Shown piece by piece: positions 29,947 to 37,896 of a DNA stretch of 64,000 nucleotides. The notes under the pieces are model-generated. The model had not been told where the DNA came from. It was given only the letters and a program-made list of their open reading frames with translations, and made no database searches. Position numbers and translations under genes: made by a program. Positions within the stretch are counted from its first letter, which is position 1, and every line of letters starts with the position of its first letter. Source of the DNA: Nitrosomonas ureae (GTDB lineage: Bacteria > Pseudomonadota > Gammaproteobacteria > Burkholderiales > Nitrosomonadaceae); NCBI GenBank assembly GCA_945872825.1, contig CAMCBD010000002.1:1-64000 (forward strand), read 5' to 3'.

Positions 29947-30320
29947 TAACGATCAAAGTTAATCTTAAGTCTTTTTCAAGAAAAGATGTCGCAGCAAAGA
30001 ATTTTGTTCTATGAGGCTTAACAGGGCAATATGAGATATCAAGTGTAGGAGATTGATTTCAAGTTTGCCAGACTCTTAATTTGTACTGCTACTGCTACTG
30101 CTACTGTTTTTTATCAGTTACTCACGCTAAAACCAAATCTTCATGCTTTTTGCAATCCTCTTACATATTTCCCAGTTTATCCAATCCTGCCTTGGGAATA
30201 GCTATTCCTAATCTTTATCAGGTTTTGTCCTAGTTTTGCGGTGGTGCAATGGCGGTATTTCAGGTACTGCAAATTTTGTCTGGAGAGGGGCGTGGGATTG
30301 CTTTTTATAAAGATACTGGT
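29947..30320. other. Intergenic region with a 6-bp tandem repeat
   Basis: No gene is recognised between exbD and bfd. At 30084-30106 the unit TACTGC is repeated almost four times, a short microsatellite. No T-tract terminator for the tonB operon was found; a weak hairpin around 29970-29990 (TCTTTTTC-AAGAAAAGA) is the only candidate. Confidence 0.5.
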
Positions 30321-30345
30321 ATAATTACGAATCATTCTCATTAGT
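30321..30345 (+). promoter_or_regulatory. Fur-box-like sequence upstream of bfd
   Basis: ATAATTACGAATCATTCTCATTAG; the reverse strand reads AATGAGAATGATTC, the classic Fur half-sites. It is 65 bases before the bfd start, a good promoter position. Confidence 0.65.
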
Positions 30346-30409
30346 AATATTCTTTGATGTTTATTTTATAAACATTGATTTTTTGAATACAGATCTCAAG
30401 GTATTTAAT

Positions 30410-30634
30410 ATGTATGTATGTGTTTGTAAGGGAATAACAGAAAGTGCATTACGCGAAGCGATCTATCAGGGTGCCGATCGAATGAGAGATTTGAAGGCTA
30501 CCTTGGGAGTTGCCGAACAATGTGGTATTTGCGCATGTCATGCTAAACAAGTTCTGGACCAGACACTGGTGCAAAAGTCCAAACTACCGGATTTTATTTC
30601 TCAATCAGCGTGTATGTGTGAAACTGCGGCCTAA
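30410..30634 (+). CDS. bfd: Bacterioferritin-associated ferredoxin (Bfd)
   Basis: Small [2Fe-2S] protein that reduces bacterioferritin to release stored iron. 74 residues from the ATG at 30410 (MYVCVCKGITESALREAI), a BFD-type cluster with four cysteines: CVC near the start and CGICACHAKQVL near 47. An upstream TTG would add nine residues that the family lacks. The Fur box above fits the known iron-starvation control of bfd. Confidence 0.9.
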   Translation: MYVCVCKGITESALREAIYQGADRMRDLKATLGVAEQCGICACHAKQVLDQTLVQKSKLPDFISQSACMCETAA

Positions 30635-30903
30635 GGAAGAAAATCTGTAACAGTGATGGCCCTTTCTTAAATTAACGATTGCCGATTATCGCGATTTCAG
30701 CAAAAGCTTTGTCTTGATAAGGATGTCCTGGCTAATTGCGGACAGGACTCACTGAAATAAGTCGACGAACCAGTTCCAAACTGCTTTTATTAGACCCATT
30801 CTCATCATCGGATGACTATTGCCGCCTTATACGTCATGTTGGAATAATAGTTGTCTGTTCCAGGGTTTGGTAAAAACTGCAAAAATAATTACGCCCTAAC
30901 ATT

Positions 30904-33303
30904 ATGATTATCCGTGGCTTTATTCGAAGTACTTATTTTTGTGCAGTATTAATCAGTCTGAGTCTGACGGTAGTTTTTCTGTCTAAACCAAGTTTAGCAG
31001 AATCATTAAATAGCACTACTCCGGCGCAACGAACCTACAATATTCCTGCTGGTTTCTTGCACGAAGCCTTGATTCAGTTCTCGCAACAGGCGGGGATAAA
31101 ACTTGCTATTGATCCTGTGAAATTACAGGGAAAAGTAACGTTTGGATTAGCCGGTAATTTTGATATTAAATCGGCTTTGGATCAATTGCTTACTGGGTCT
31201 GGTTTGCAAGTGGTGAAACAGGATGATAGCTATACACTGACGGAAGTGCCAGCATCCTCAGCAGATCCTGTCGTGACCACATTACCTTCAATACAGATTA
31301 CTGCCAGCAATACCAACCGGTATGCGGCCGTTAGTACCACTACAGCAACGAAAACCAATACTTTGTTGCGCGATGTGCCGCAATCTATTACGGTTATAAC
31401 CAATGAACTGATTAAGGATCAATCAATCCGAAGTATTGCCGATGCAGTCCGTTATGTACCTGGTGTTGGCGTCTCGCAGGGCGAGGGTAATCGCGATGCG
31501 CTTGTGTTTCGCGGTAACCGTTCGACCGGCGATTTTTTTACTGATGGTATCCGTGATGACGTCGAATACTACCGCGATCTTTATAATATTGAGCGTGTTG
31601 AAGTACTCAAAGGTGCTAATGGGATGATTTTTGGTCGTGGCGGTTCAGGTGGTGTCGTTAATCGCGTTACCAAGCAAGCCAATTGGGATCCCGTGCGAGA
31701 GTTTAGTTTTCAAGGCGGATCTTTTAATCAAAAAAGAATGACGGCTGATGTCGGGTACGTGATTAATGATGTGGCTGCAGTTCGTTTAAATGCGGTATAC
31801 GAAGATGCTGGTAGTTTTCGTGATGGCGTAAGTTCGGAGCGGCTTGGAATCTCCCCGACAGTAACCCTTAAACCAACGCATCGGACTAAAGTAGTTGCGA
31901 GTATGGAACGATTTCATGATGATCGTACTGCTGATCGAGGGATTACCTCGTTTATGGGACGGCCTGTGGATGTTTCTCGATCACAGTTTTTTGGCGATCC
32001 TAATCGTAGCAATGCGAACATCAATGTGTTGTCGTTCAATTCTTTGATTGAGCATAAATTTGATTCTGGGATTACGCTACAGAACCGGACGAATTATGCA
32101 ACTTATGATAAGTTCTATCAAAATGTATTTGCCAATGGTGGATTTAATGTTTCGACTGAACAAGTGTCGCTGGGGGCATATAACAATGCATCAACACGCG
32201 AGAATGTATTTAATCAAACGAACTTGCTTTACTCCTTAAACACCGGACCTATTTCGCACACACTGATGGCGGGGATTGAAATAGGCCGCCAGGATACCCA
32301 TAACAGGCGTGAAACAGGCTTATTTAATAATAATCTTGCTAATACTAACTTATTTGTTCCTTTGTTTAATCCGATTACCAATGTACCGATTACTTTTAGA
32401 AACAGAGATGCCGGCGGGGATGTTGATGCTCTTAATCGTAGTATTGTGAATGTAACTTCACTTTATATTCAAGATCAAATTGAAATACTTCCTCAGCTTC
32501 AGGCGATTGTGGGCGTGCGCTATGATTTGTTCGAAGTAAATTTCCAGCAAAAGAATGGTCCGAGAGATCATTTAAAGACGCGAGATGATTTAATTGCACC
32601 ACGATTTGGTTTGATTTATAAACCGATTGAACCTGTCTCATTTTATGCAAGTTATAGCCAAGCTTATGTTCCACGAGCAGGTGATCAACTGACATCATTA
32701 AATGTCACTATTGAAACACTCAAGCCGGAAAAATTTACGACACTGGAAACCGGTGTCAAATGGGATGTCCGTCCTGATTTGGCTTTTACCGCCTCTGTGT
32801 ATCAACTGGATCGTAGTAATGTCATTAACTCGGTTGTTGGAGGACAAACTTTTTTAACCAAAGGACAGCGTACCGAAGGTGTTGAAGTTAGCCTGGCTGG
32901 TCAGTTGACTTCAAACTGGAGTGTGATGGGTGGTTATGCCTATCAGGTTGGGGAAATTACCGGTGATATATTTGGCATTGCTAAAAAAGGCGCATCGGTT
33001 GCGGAGCTGCCCCGTCACACATTCTCTGTGTGGAGTCGGTATGACATTACGCCCAGTATTGGCGCAGCATTTGGTGTGATTCACCGGGATAATATGTTTA
33101 CTTCATTGACTAACCGGGTCAGTTTGCCTGATTTTACGCGTGTTGATGCAGCACTGTTTGCGCAATTTACAAAACGGTTTCGCGGTCAGTTGAATATCGA
33201 GAACTTATTTGACACGAAATATTTCGCTGCAGCACAAAACGACTTTAATATTACCCCTGGTTCACCAATTGCCGTCAGAGCAACTTTAATCGCCAACTTT
33301 TAG
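30904..33303 (+). CDS. TonB-dependent siderophore receptor with STN domain
   Basis: Outer-membrane receptor for a ferric siderophore. 799 residues: signal peptide to about residue 32, an STN signalling domain at about 45-110 (YNIPAGFLHEALIQFSQQAGIKLAIDPVKLQGK...GLQVVKQDDSYTL), the plug (DVPQSITVITNELIKDQSIRSIADAVRYVPGVGVSQGEGNRDALVFRG) and a 22-strand barrel ending in the terminal aromatic residue (ATLIANF). The STN domain usually signals to an anti-sigma factor, but no fecIR-like pair is near. The specific siderophore cannot be read from sequence. Confidence 0.95.
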   Translation: MIIRGFIRSTYFCAVLISLSLTVVFLSKPSLAESLNSTTPAQRTYNIPAGFLHEALIQFSQQAGIKLAIDPVKLQGKVTFGLAGNFDIKSALDQLLTGSGLQVVKQDDSYTLTEVPASSADPVVTTLPSIQITASNTNRYAAVSTTTATKTNTLLRDVPQSITVITNELIKDQSIRSIADAVRYVPGVGVSQGEGNRDALVFRGNRSTGDFFTDGIRDDVEYYRDLYNIERVEVLKGANGMIFGRGGSGGVVNRVTKQANWDPVREFSFQGGSFNQKRMTADVGYVINDVAAVRLNAVYEDAGSFRDGVSSERLGISPTVTLKPTHRTKVVASMERFHDDRTADRGITSFMGRPVDVSRSQFFGDPNRSNANINVLSFNSLIEHKFDSGITLQNRTNYATYDKFYQNVFANGGFNVSTEQVSLGAYNNASTRENVFNQTNLLYSLNTGPISHTLMAGIEIGRQDTHNRRETGLFNNNLANTNLFVPLFNPITNVPITFRNRDAGGDVDALNRSIVNVTSLYIQDQIEILPQLQAIVGVRYDLFEVNFQQKNGPRDHLKTRDDLIAPRFGLIYKPIEPVSFYASYSQAYVPRAGDQLTSLNVTIETLKPEKFTTLETGVKWDVRPDLAFTASVYQLDRSNVINSVVGGQTFLTKGQRTEGVEVSLAGQLTSNWSVMGGYAYQVGEITGDIFGIAKKGASVAELPRHTFSVWSRYDITPSIGAAFGVIHRDNMFTSLTNRVSLPDFTRVDAALFAQFTKRFRGQLNIENLFDTKYFAAAQNDFNITPGSPIAVRATLIANF

Positions 33304-33340
33304 GCAGTAAAAACTAAAGAAGTTTTTTAATTGCAATTAG

Positions 33341-33360
33341 GAATAATTATCATTATGATT
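33341..33360 (+). promoter_or_regulatory. Fur-box-like sequence upstream of the duplicated secreted protein
   Basis: GAATAATTATCATTATGATT lies 46 bases before the ATG at 33406 and matches the AATGATAAT-type Fur core. This ties the unknown gene to iron control. Confidence 0.65.
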
Positions 33361-33405
33361 CGCGTTGGAATTTATTAAAATTAATTTTAGAGGAGCTTTT
33401 TTATA

Positions 33406-35655
33406 ATGTTTTTATTTAAGAGATACATAAATTCACTAAGCAGGTTGTTGATTGTGAGTTTGTGTTTTATTACATTTTCTATGAGCAATGCAGCCGCAGA
33501 ATCCAATGTTGCGGCTATTGAAGCAGCTGTTGCTGCATTCAAGACGATTGGAACACTGCGTAAAGAATCCCCGATTAACGGTGAAGCAGTAGCAACTGCC
33601 CATGCGGGCGCTTTACAAACATTGACGCAGGAGATCGATACTACCAATTCCTTGACATTGGATAGCGATGTTCTGGCTGCAATCGATGATATTAAAAACG
33701 ATCATGAGCCATTATTGGCAGCTCAAGTGATCGACAAGACTTTACAACGTGTTTTTTACCAAATTATTTGGAACCGTATTTCCGCTATTCGGGATGAGTT
33801 TAAAACCGCAACAACGCCCACATTGATTGCAATGTTGGATGAATCAGTGGCAGCATTTCAAGCAATTTCTGCTACCGTCGCAAGGGAAAATCAAGTATTG
33901 ACAGCAGATAGGCAGGTGCTTGAGGCTGGCAGTAAACCAGGTCTGGATGTTGATATTAATGATTTTTTCTCTAACGTAAGAACGGCGCTAAATAAAAGCA
34001 ATCCTGACGAAGATTTCAATACCGTTCAAGTTGCCAGATATGGCATTAGGATGTCTCTCGCTCGAGCCTATTACATTGGAGTGTTACGTGAAGTCTCTGG
34101 CATCCTAAATAATCGCACTACAGACCCGGATGAAGCGCGCATTGCACAAAAAGAAGGTGAAATCTTTTATCGAATTATTGAACCGTTGGTAGCAAGGGGG
34201 AATCCTGCAGGTAGCTTAAAAATAAAAGCACAATTGACAGGCGAGTTTTCAAAGGTTGTTGCTGATGAGATAGTAAGTGAGTTAGGTAAAGGCTTTATCT
34301 CTCGTGTGGTAGCCGAAATGAACGGTCAAGCGAGTGCGATAACATCGGGGGATAGTGAGCATGCGTTGGCGGAAGCAGCGGGTGCTAAGTACTTTGCTAG
34401 AGTTTTTTTACCGGATCTGGAGTTACGGTTAGGAGCTGGTGAACGCAGTAATCTGGAACAAGAACTGGAGAATCTGCTGACTGCAAGCAAGGAGCTGAGT
34501 GCAGCTAAATCCACACAAGCGCGTGATGCAGTTACTGCAATATTGACAAAGTACGAGAATCAACTTAATCGTGCCAAATATGAAATAGTGCATCATACTG
34601 CCATTATCGATAATGCCGCTGCAAATTTTCTGGTAATTGGTGAATTAAGAGCTAAGAATCCTATTGATGTTGACGCAATTGCTGCGAAATATATGGGGGA
34701 TTTACAGCAACTTACGAAAATCGTCGATCAAATCTATGGGACAAAGATAGATCAGGATGTTTTGAATGCAATTGATCAAGCAAAAAGTGGAAGTCAACTT
34801 GCTCAGGCACTTCAAGTAATCGATAAATCATTGCAAAGAGTATTTGCCCTGGTTGTCTATAATCGCGTGACACTGGTGGCGGAACAATTTGTGGATTTGT
34901 CGACGGATGCACTAGCTCTCGAATGGGATAGAGCCTATTCGGTGTATACAGCTATCGCCAAAACAGCAAACCGAGAAGACAAAATACTTTCAGCGGATAA
35001 GAAATCCATTACGACTGGCAGGGACCCGGATCTCGATTATCAAATCTTGTCTGCATTCGCTCAAGGCAAACGAGCGCTTAACAAAGAAAATGCCGATGAT
35101 CATTTTTCTTTATCGCTGGCACGCGAGAATATCATCATTCCATTGGTAAGGAGTTTTCTGATTGGGGTGTTGCGAGAAGTGGAGGGCATTATTACCAATC
35201 GGAGTTCAGATATCGATAAAGCCAAGGAACAGCAAATCGAAGGCGAATATTTCTATCGTACGGTCGATGCATTTATATCCCAAGATAATCCTTCAGGTAG
35301 CAGTCGTCTTCATGCGCAATTTACAGGTGATCTGACGAATGTAGTTGCCGATGCAGTCGTCAGTGAAATCAGTAAAGGTATCCTCGGTCAGTTAAAACGA
35401 AGCATGAACCAGATTGAGGCTAATTTTAGTTCCGATAGGAACCATGCTTTGCTTGCTTCGGAAAGATTATCGTTGTATGCCGGTATTATTTTGTCTGACC
35501 TCGAGCTACGTTTGGATGCGCTGCATCGTGTGAAGCTGGAAAATGCGATCAGAGATCTGAAGGAATCTATTCAAGCTAATGATTCTAATAGAGCAATTTC
35601 TTTTCGGTCGATAATCAATGAGATTATTGCAGATTATGAGAATGAACTAATCTAG
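33406..35655 (+). CDS. Secreted two-unit helical protein of unknown function, Fur-box upstream
   Basis: 749 residues. A signal peptide ends near residue 29 (SMSNAAAES). The rest is two homologous units of about 363 residues: VIDKTLQRVFYQIIWNRI (residue 108) matches VIDKSLQRVFALVVYNRV (471), and GVLREVSGILNNRT...EGEIFYRIIEPLVARGNPAGS matches GVLREVEGIITNRS...EGEYFYRTVDAFISQDNPSGS. The units are mostly helical and rich in conserved Glu/Asp and Tyr. No haem CxxCH, imelysin GxHxxE or other catalytic motif is visible. I do not recognise the family. An AGGAGC ribosome binding site precedes the start. Neighbours suggest a part in periplasmic or extracellular iron handling. Confidence 0.85.
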   Translation: MFLFKRYINSLSRLLIVSLCFITFSMSNAAAESNVAAIEAAVAAFKTIGTLRKESPINGEAVATAHAGALQTLTQEIDTTNSLTLDSDVLAAIDDIKNDHEPLLAAQVIDKTLQRVFYQIIWNRISAIRDEFKTATTPTLIAMLDESVAAFQAISATVARENQVLTADRQVLEAGSKPGLDVDINDFFSNVRTALNKSNPDEDFNTVQVARYGIRMSLARAYYIGVLREVSGILNNRTTDPDEARIAQKEGEIFYRIIEPLVARGNPAGSLKIKAQLTGEFSKVVADEIVSELGKGFISRVVAEMNGQASAITSGDSEHALAEAAGAKYFARVFLPDLELRLGAGERSNLEQELENLLTASKELSAAKSTQARDAVTAILTKYENQLNRAKYEIVHHTAIIDNAAANFLVIGELRAKNPIDVDAIAAKYMGDLQQLTKIVDQIYGTKIDQDVLNAIDQAKSGSQLAQALQVIDKSLQRVFALVVYNRVTLVAEQFVDLSTDALALEWDRAYSVYTAIAKTANREDKILSADKKSITTGRDPDLDYQILSAFAQGKRALNKENADDHFSLSLARENIIIPLVRSFLIGVLREVEGIITNRSSDIDKAKEQQIEGEYFYRTVDAFISQDNPSGSSRLHAQFTGDLTNVVADAVVSEISKGILGQLKRSMNQIEANFSSDRNHALLASERLSLYAGIILSDLELRLDALHRVKLENAIRDLKESIQANDSNRAISFRSIINEIIADYENELI

Positions 35656-35663
35656 CAATGAAA

Positions 35664-35696
35664 ATACCTTGCCGTAAGAATTTTACGGCAAGGTAT
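35664..35696. terminator. Perfect 14-bp stem-loop after the duplicated protein gene
   Basis: ATACCTTGCCGTAA and TTACGGCAAGGTAT pair perfectly around a five-base loop, eight bases beyond the stop at 35655. No T tract follows on either strand, so it may work with a factor or protect the mRNA end. Confidence 0.6.
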
Positions 35697-35910
35697 GGTG
35701 GTGATTTGTAAGCGTATCATCGCAAGAAATATTTTGGCCTGTGTACGTCCATAACAGGTCTATTTAGCTAACCATTGTGTTTTCCTCACTAGTAGCCAGC
35801 TCGTAGCAATCACATAGGTATTTGATGAGTGATATCAATTACATTCAAGAGCATTCTTTTAAAAATCATTATTCTGAAAAAATCATATTAAATCAGGAGG
35901 GATCATAGGA

Positions 35911-37006
35911 ATGATGCAAAATAATAATTTCTGGCTAGCTGTGCTCTTCGTGTTGATTGGGTGTGTCAACAATCCAGTTTGGGCAAAACCGGTAGACCGG
36001 GTGTACTGGATAGCGGCTGAGGAGATTCAATGGGATTACGCACCTTCGTTTCCTATCAATCCGATGACAGGCAATAATGAATTTACCGCAGAGCAGCGTG
36101 TATTTGTAGAGCAAGGGATTGGCCGCGGCGCTATTTGAAATCAATTTGTGCCGGGAATATACGCAAGGTTTCAGTGCTGTGAAGCAACGAGGTGTTGAAG
36201 AAGAGCACCTTGGCATTCTGGGGCCTATTATCCGGGCTGCTGTCGGAGACAGAATTGTAGTTCACTTTAAAAACAATACGCGGTTTCCGGCAAGTATTCA
36301 TCCGCATGGCGTTCTTTATACCAAGGCGCATGAAGGTGCTGCTCATTCCCTATACGGCAAGTGACAATCATAGGCCGGATGGTGTCGTTGCGCCGGGTGG
36401 GAAACATACCTATATCTGGGAAGTTCCGGATCGGGCTGGGCCAGGTAAAAATGACCCATCTTCCATAGTCTGGATTTATCATGGTCACGTAGATGAACCT
36501 GCCGATAACAATGCCGGTTTGATCGGTCAGATTATAATTGCGAGAAAGGGATATGCGAAACAGGGCGGCGTGCCACGAGATGTCGATCGCGAATTTATAT
36601 CACTGTTCACCGTATTTGATGAGAATGCCAGTTTACATCTGGTAGCCAATCTTTCGGCATGCAGCGGTTCCTGCGATCTGGAGGATGAAGACTTTCAGGA
36701 AAGGAATTTGATGCATGGTATCAACGGATTGGTCTACAGCAACAATCAAGGATATTCGATGCGCAAAGGGGAACGTGTGCGGCTGGTATATCCTGGGCAT
36801 GGGTACTGAGGTGGATCTTCATTCACCGCACTGGCATGGTGCAACGCTTCTGCATAACGGCAATCCGTCTGGATGTGACGGAAGTATTGCCGGTTGCTAC
36901 CAAAATATTGGATATGCAACCTGATGTAAAAGGTGTTTGGATGTATCACTGCCATGTCAATGACCATATCAGTGCCGGCATGATGACGACTTATACCGTG
37001 GAATAA
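35911..37006 (+). pseudogene. Ceruloplasmin-like two-domain multicopper oxidase, broken by several frameshifts
   Basis: A signal peptide (LAVLFVLIGCVNNPVWAKP) starts the gene, with an AGGAGG-type ribosome binding site. In changing frames it continues as EEIQWDYAPSF, REYTQGFSAVKQRG..HLGILGPIIRAAVGDRIVVHFKNN, SIHPHGVLYTK (copper ligands), WIYHGHVDEPADNNAGLIGQIII, DLHSPHWHGATLLHNGN and MYHCHVNDHISAGMM (type 1 copper site). The order and the GILGP and YHxHVDEP blocks match ceruloplasmin/hephaestin-type oxidases, which oxidise Fe(II). Frame changes fall near 36120, 36140, 36345, 36780 and 36870. All copper ligands survive, so the decay looks recent, or the sequence has local errors. Confidence 0.8.
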
Positions 37007-37055
37007 TGGCTTCCTACGATCACCCAAGTCGGACAGATTTCTAGACTGGCAAGAA

Positions 37056-37093
37056 AAAAAGTCTCGCTACCAACTAAAGTGGCGAGACTTTTA
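37056..37093. terminator. Bidirectional terminator between the oxidase and the RTX gene
   Basis: AAGTCTCGCTAC and GTGGCGAGACTT pair with one mismatch; A7 before and T4 after. It serves the convergent genes on both sides. Confidence 0.8.
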
Positions 37094-37100
37094 CTGATTG

Positions 37101-37703
37101 TTAGAGCGTATATACAATCATATCTATTGTAATTGAATTGAGGTTGACGCCAACAAGCTCAATAGTTGCTGCGCCCCCGACAAATTCAACGGTAAATCCG
37201 CTATCGCCATTATCGGTAACGCCGGTAATATATGACGCTAATTCAGAAAATGAATCGATTCCTAGAATCTCGGAATCAAAGAACAAACGATCTTCATCGA
37301 TTGAAAAATCGGCAATCTCAAAATGTCCTGCGCCATAAAAACCAAAAGTGTCATTGCCGGTGCCGCCATTTAAACGGTCATAACCATCACCGACGCGCAG
37401 GATATCGCTACCATCTCCACCGAACAGTTTTTCGGTTCCTTGTTGCCCATCCAGATCGTCATCTCCATCTCCACCTTCCAAAATGCCATTGCCGGCACCG
37501 CCTTCTAGAACATCGTTGCCGCTTCCGCCTTCAATTTCATCATGGCCTGGGCCACCTGTCAGAAAATTGTCTAAATCATCGCCAATAATGAGTAAATCAT
37601 CGTCATCAAAGCCGGCGGATCCAAGTCCTTCAAAAGGAATCCCATCGATAAACTTGATAGATCCTGATCCCAGATTCGGACGAGGTGAAGAAGTTATTGC
37701 CAT
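37101..37703 (-). CDS. Small RTX (hemolysin-type calcium-binding repeat) protein
   Basis: 200 residues, very acidic. Nine-residue GGxGxDxhx-type repeats run from about residue 48 to 118 (LTGGPGHDEIEGGSGNDVLEGGAGNGILEGG...GGTGNDTFGF). No N-terminal signal peptide; the end VNLNSITIDMIVYTL has the hydrophobic C-terminal form of type I secretion substrates. The protein has a beta-roll and little else, so its cargo or binding role is unknown. No type I exporter genes lie in the window. A Fur-box-like sequence is 70 bases upstream. Confidence 0.85.
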   Translation of the reverse strand: MAITSSPRPNLGSGSIKFIDGIPFEGLGSAGFDDDDLLIIGDDLDNFLTGGPGHDEIEGGSGNDVLEGGAGNGILEGGDGDDDLDGQQGTEKLFGGDGSDILRVGDGYDRLNGGTGNDTFGFYGAGHFEIADFSIDEDRLFFDSEILGIDSFSELASYITGVTDNGDSGFTVEFVGGAATIELVGVNLNSITIDMIVYTL

Positions 37704-37773
37704 AATGTTATCTCCTAATTTTAATGAGTCTGTTCAATAAATGCAGCTATATGCAATCTCATTAAAATATTAT

Positions 37774-37795
37774 AATAATGAGAATGATTCCTATT
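37774..37795. promoter_or_regulatory. Fur-box-like sequence in the divergent RTX / LicD-like promoter region
   Basis: AATAATGAGAATGATTCCTA contains the Fur core AATGAGAATGATT. It lies about 70 bases before the RTX start (minus strand) and 100 before the 37897 gene, so it could act on either. Confidence 0.65.
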
Positions 37796-37896
37796 ATATT
37801 AAATAATAGTTAAAATGCAATGCTTATTATCAATTGATATTGGAGTAGAGAAGATTAAGTAGCTGTTCATAAGAATAAAATGATTGGCTGCTGAAA

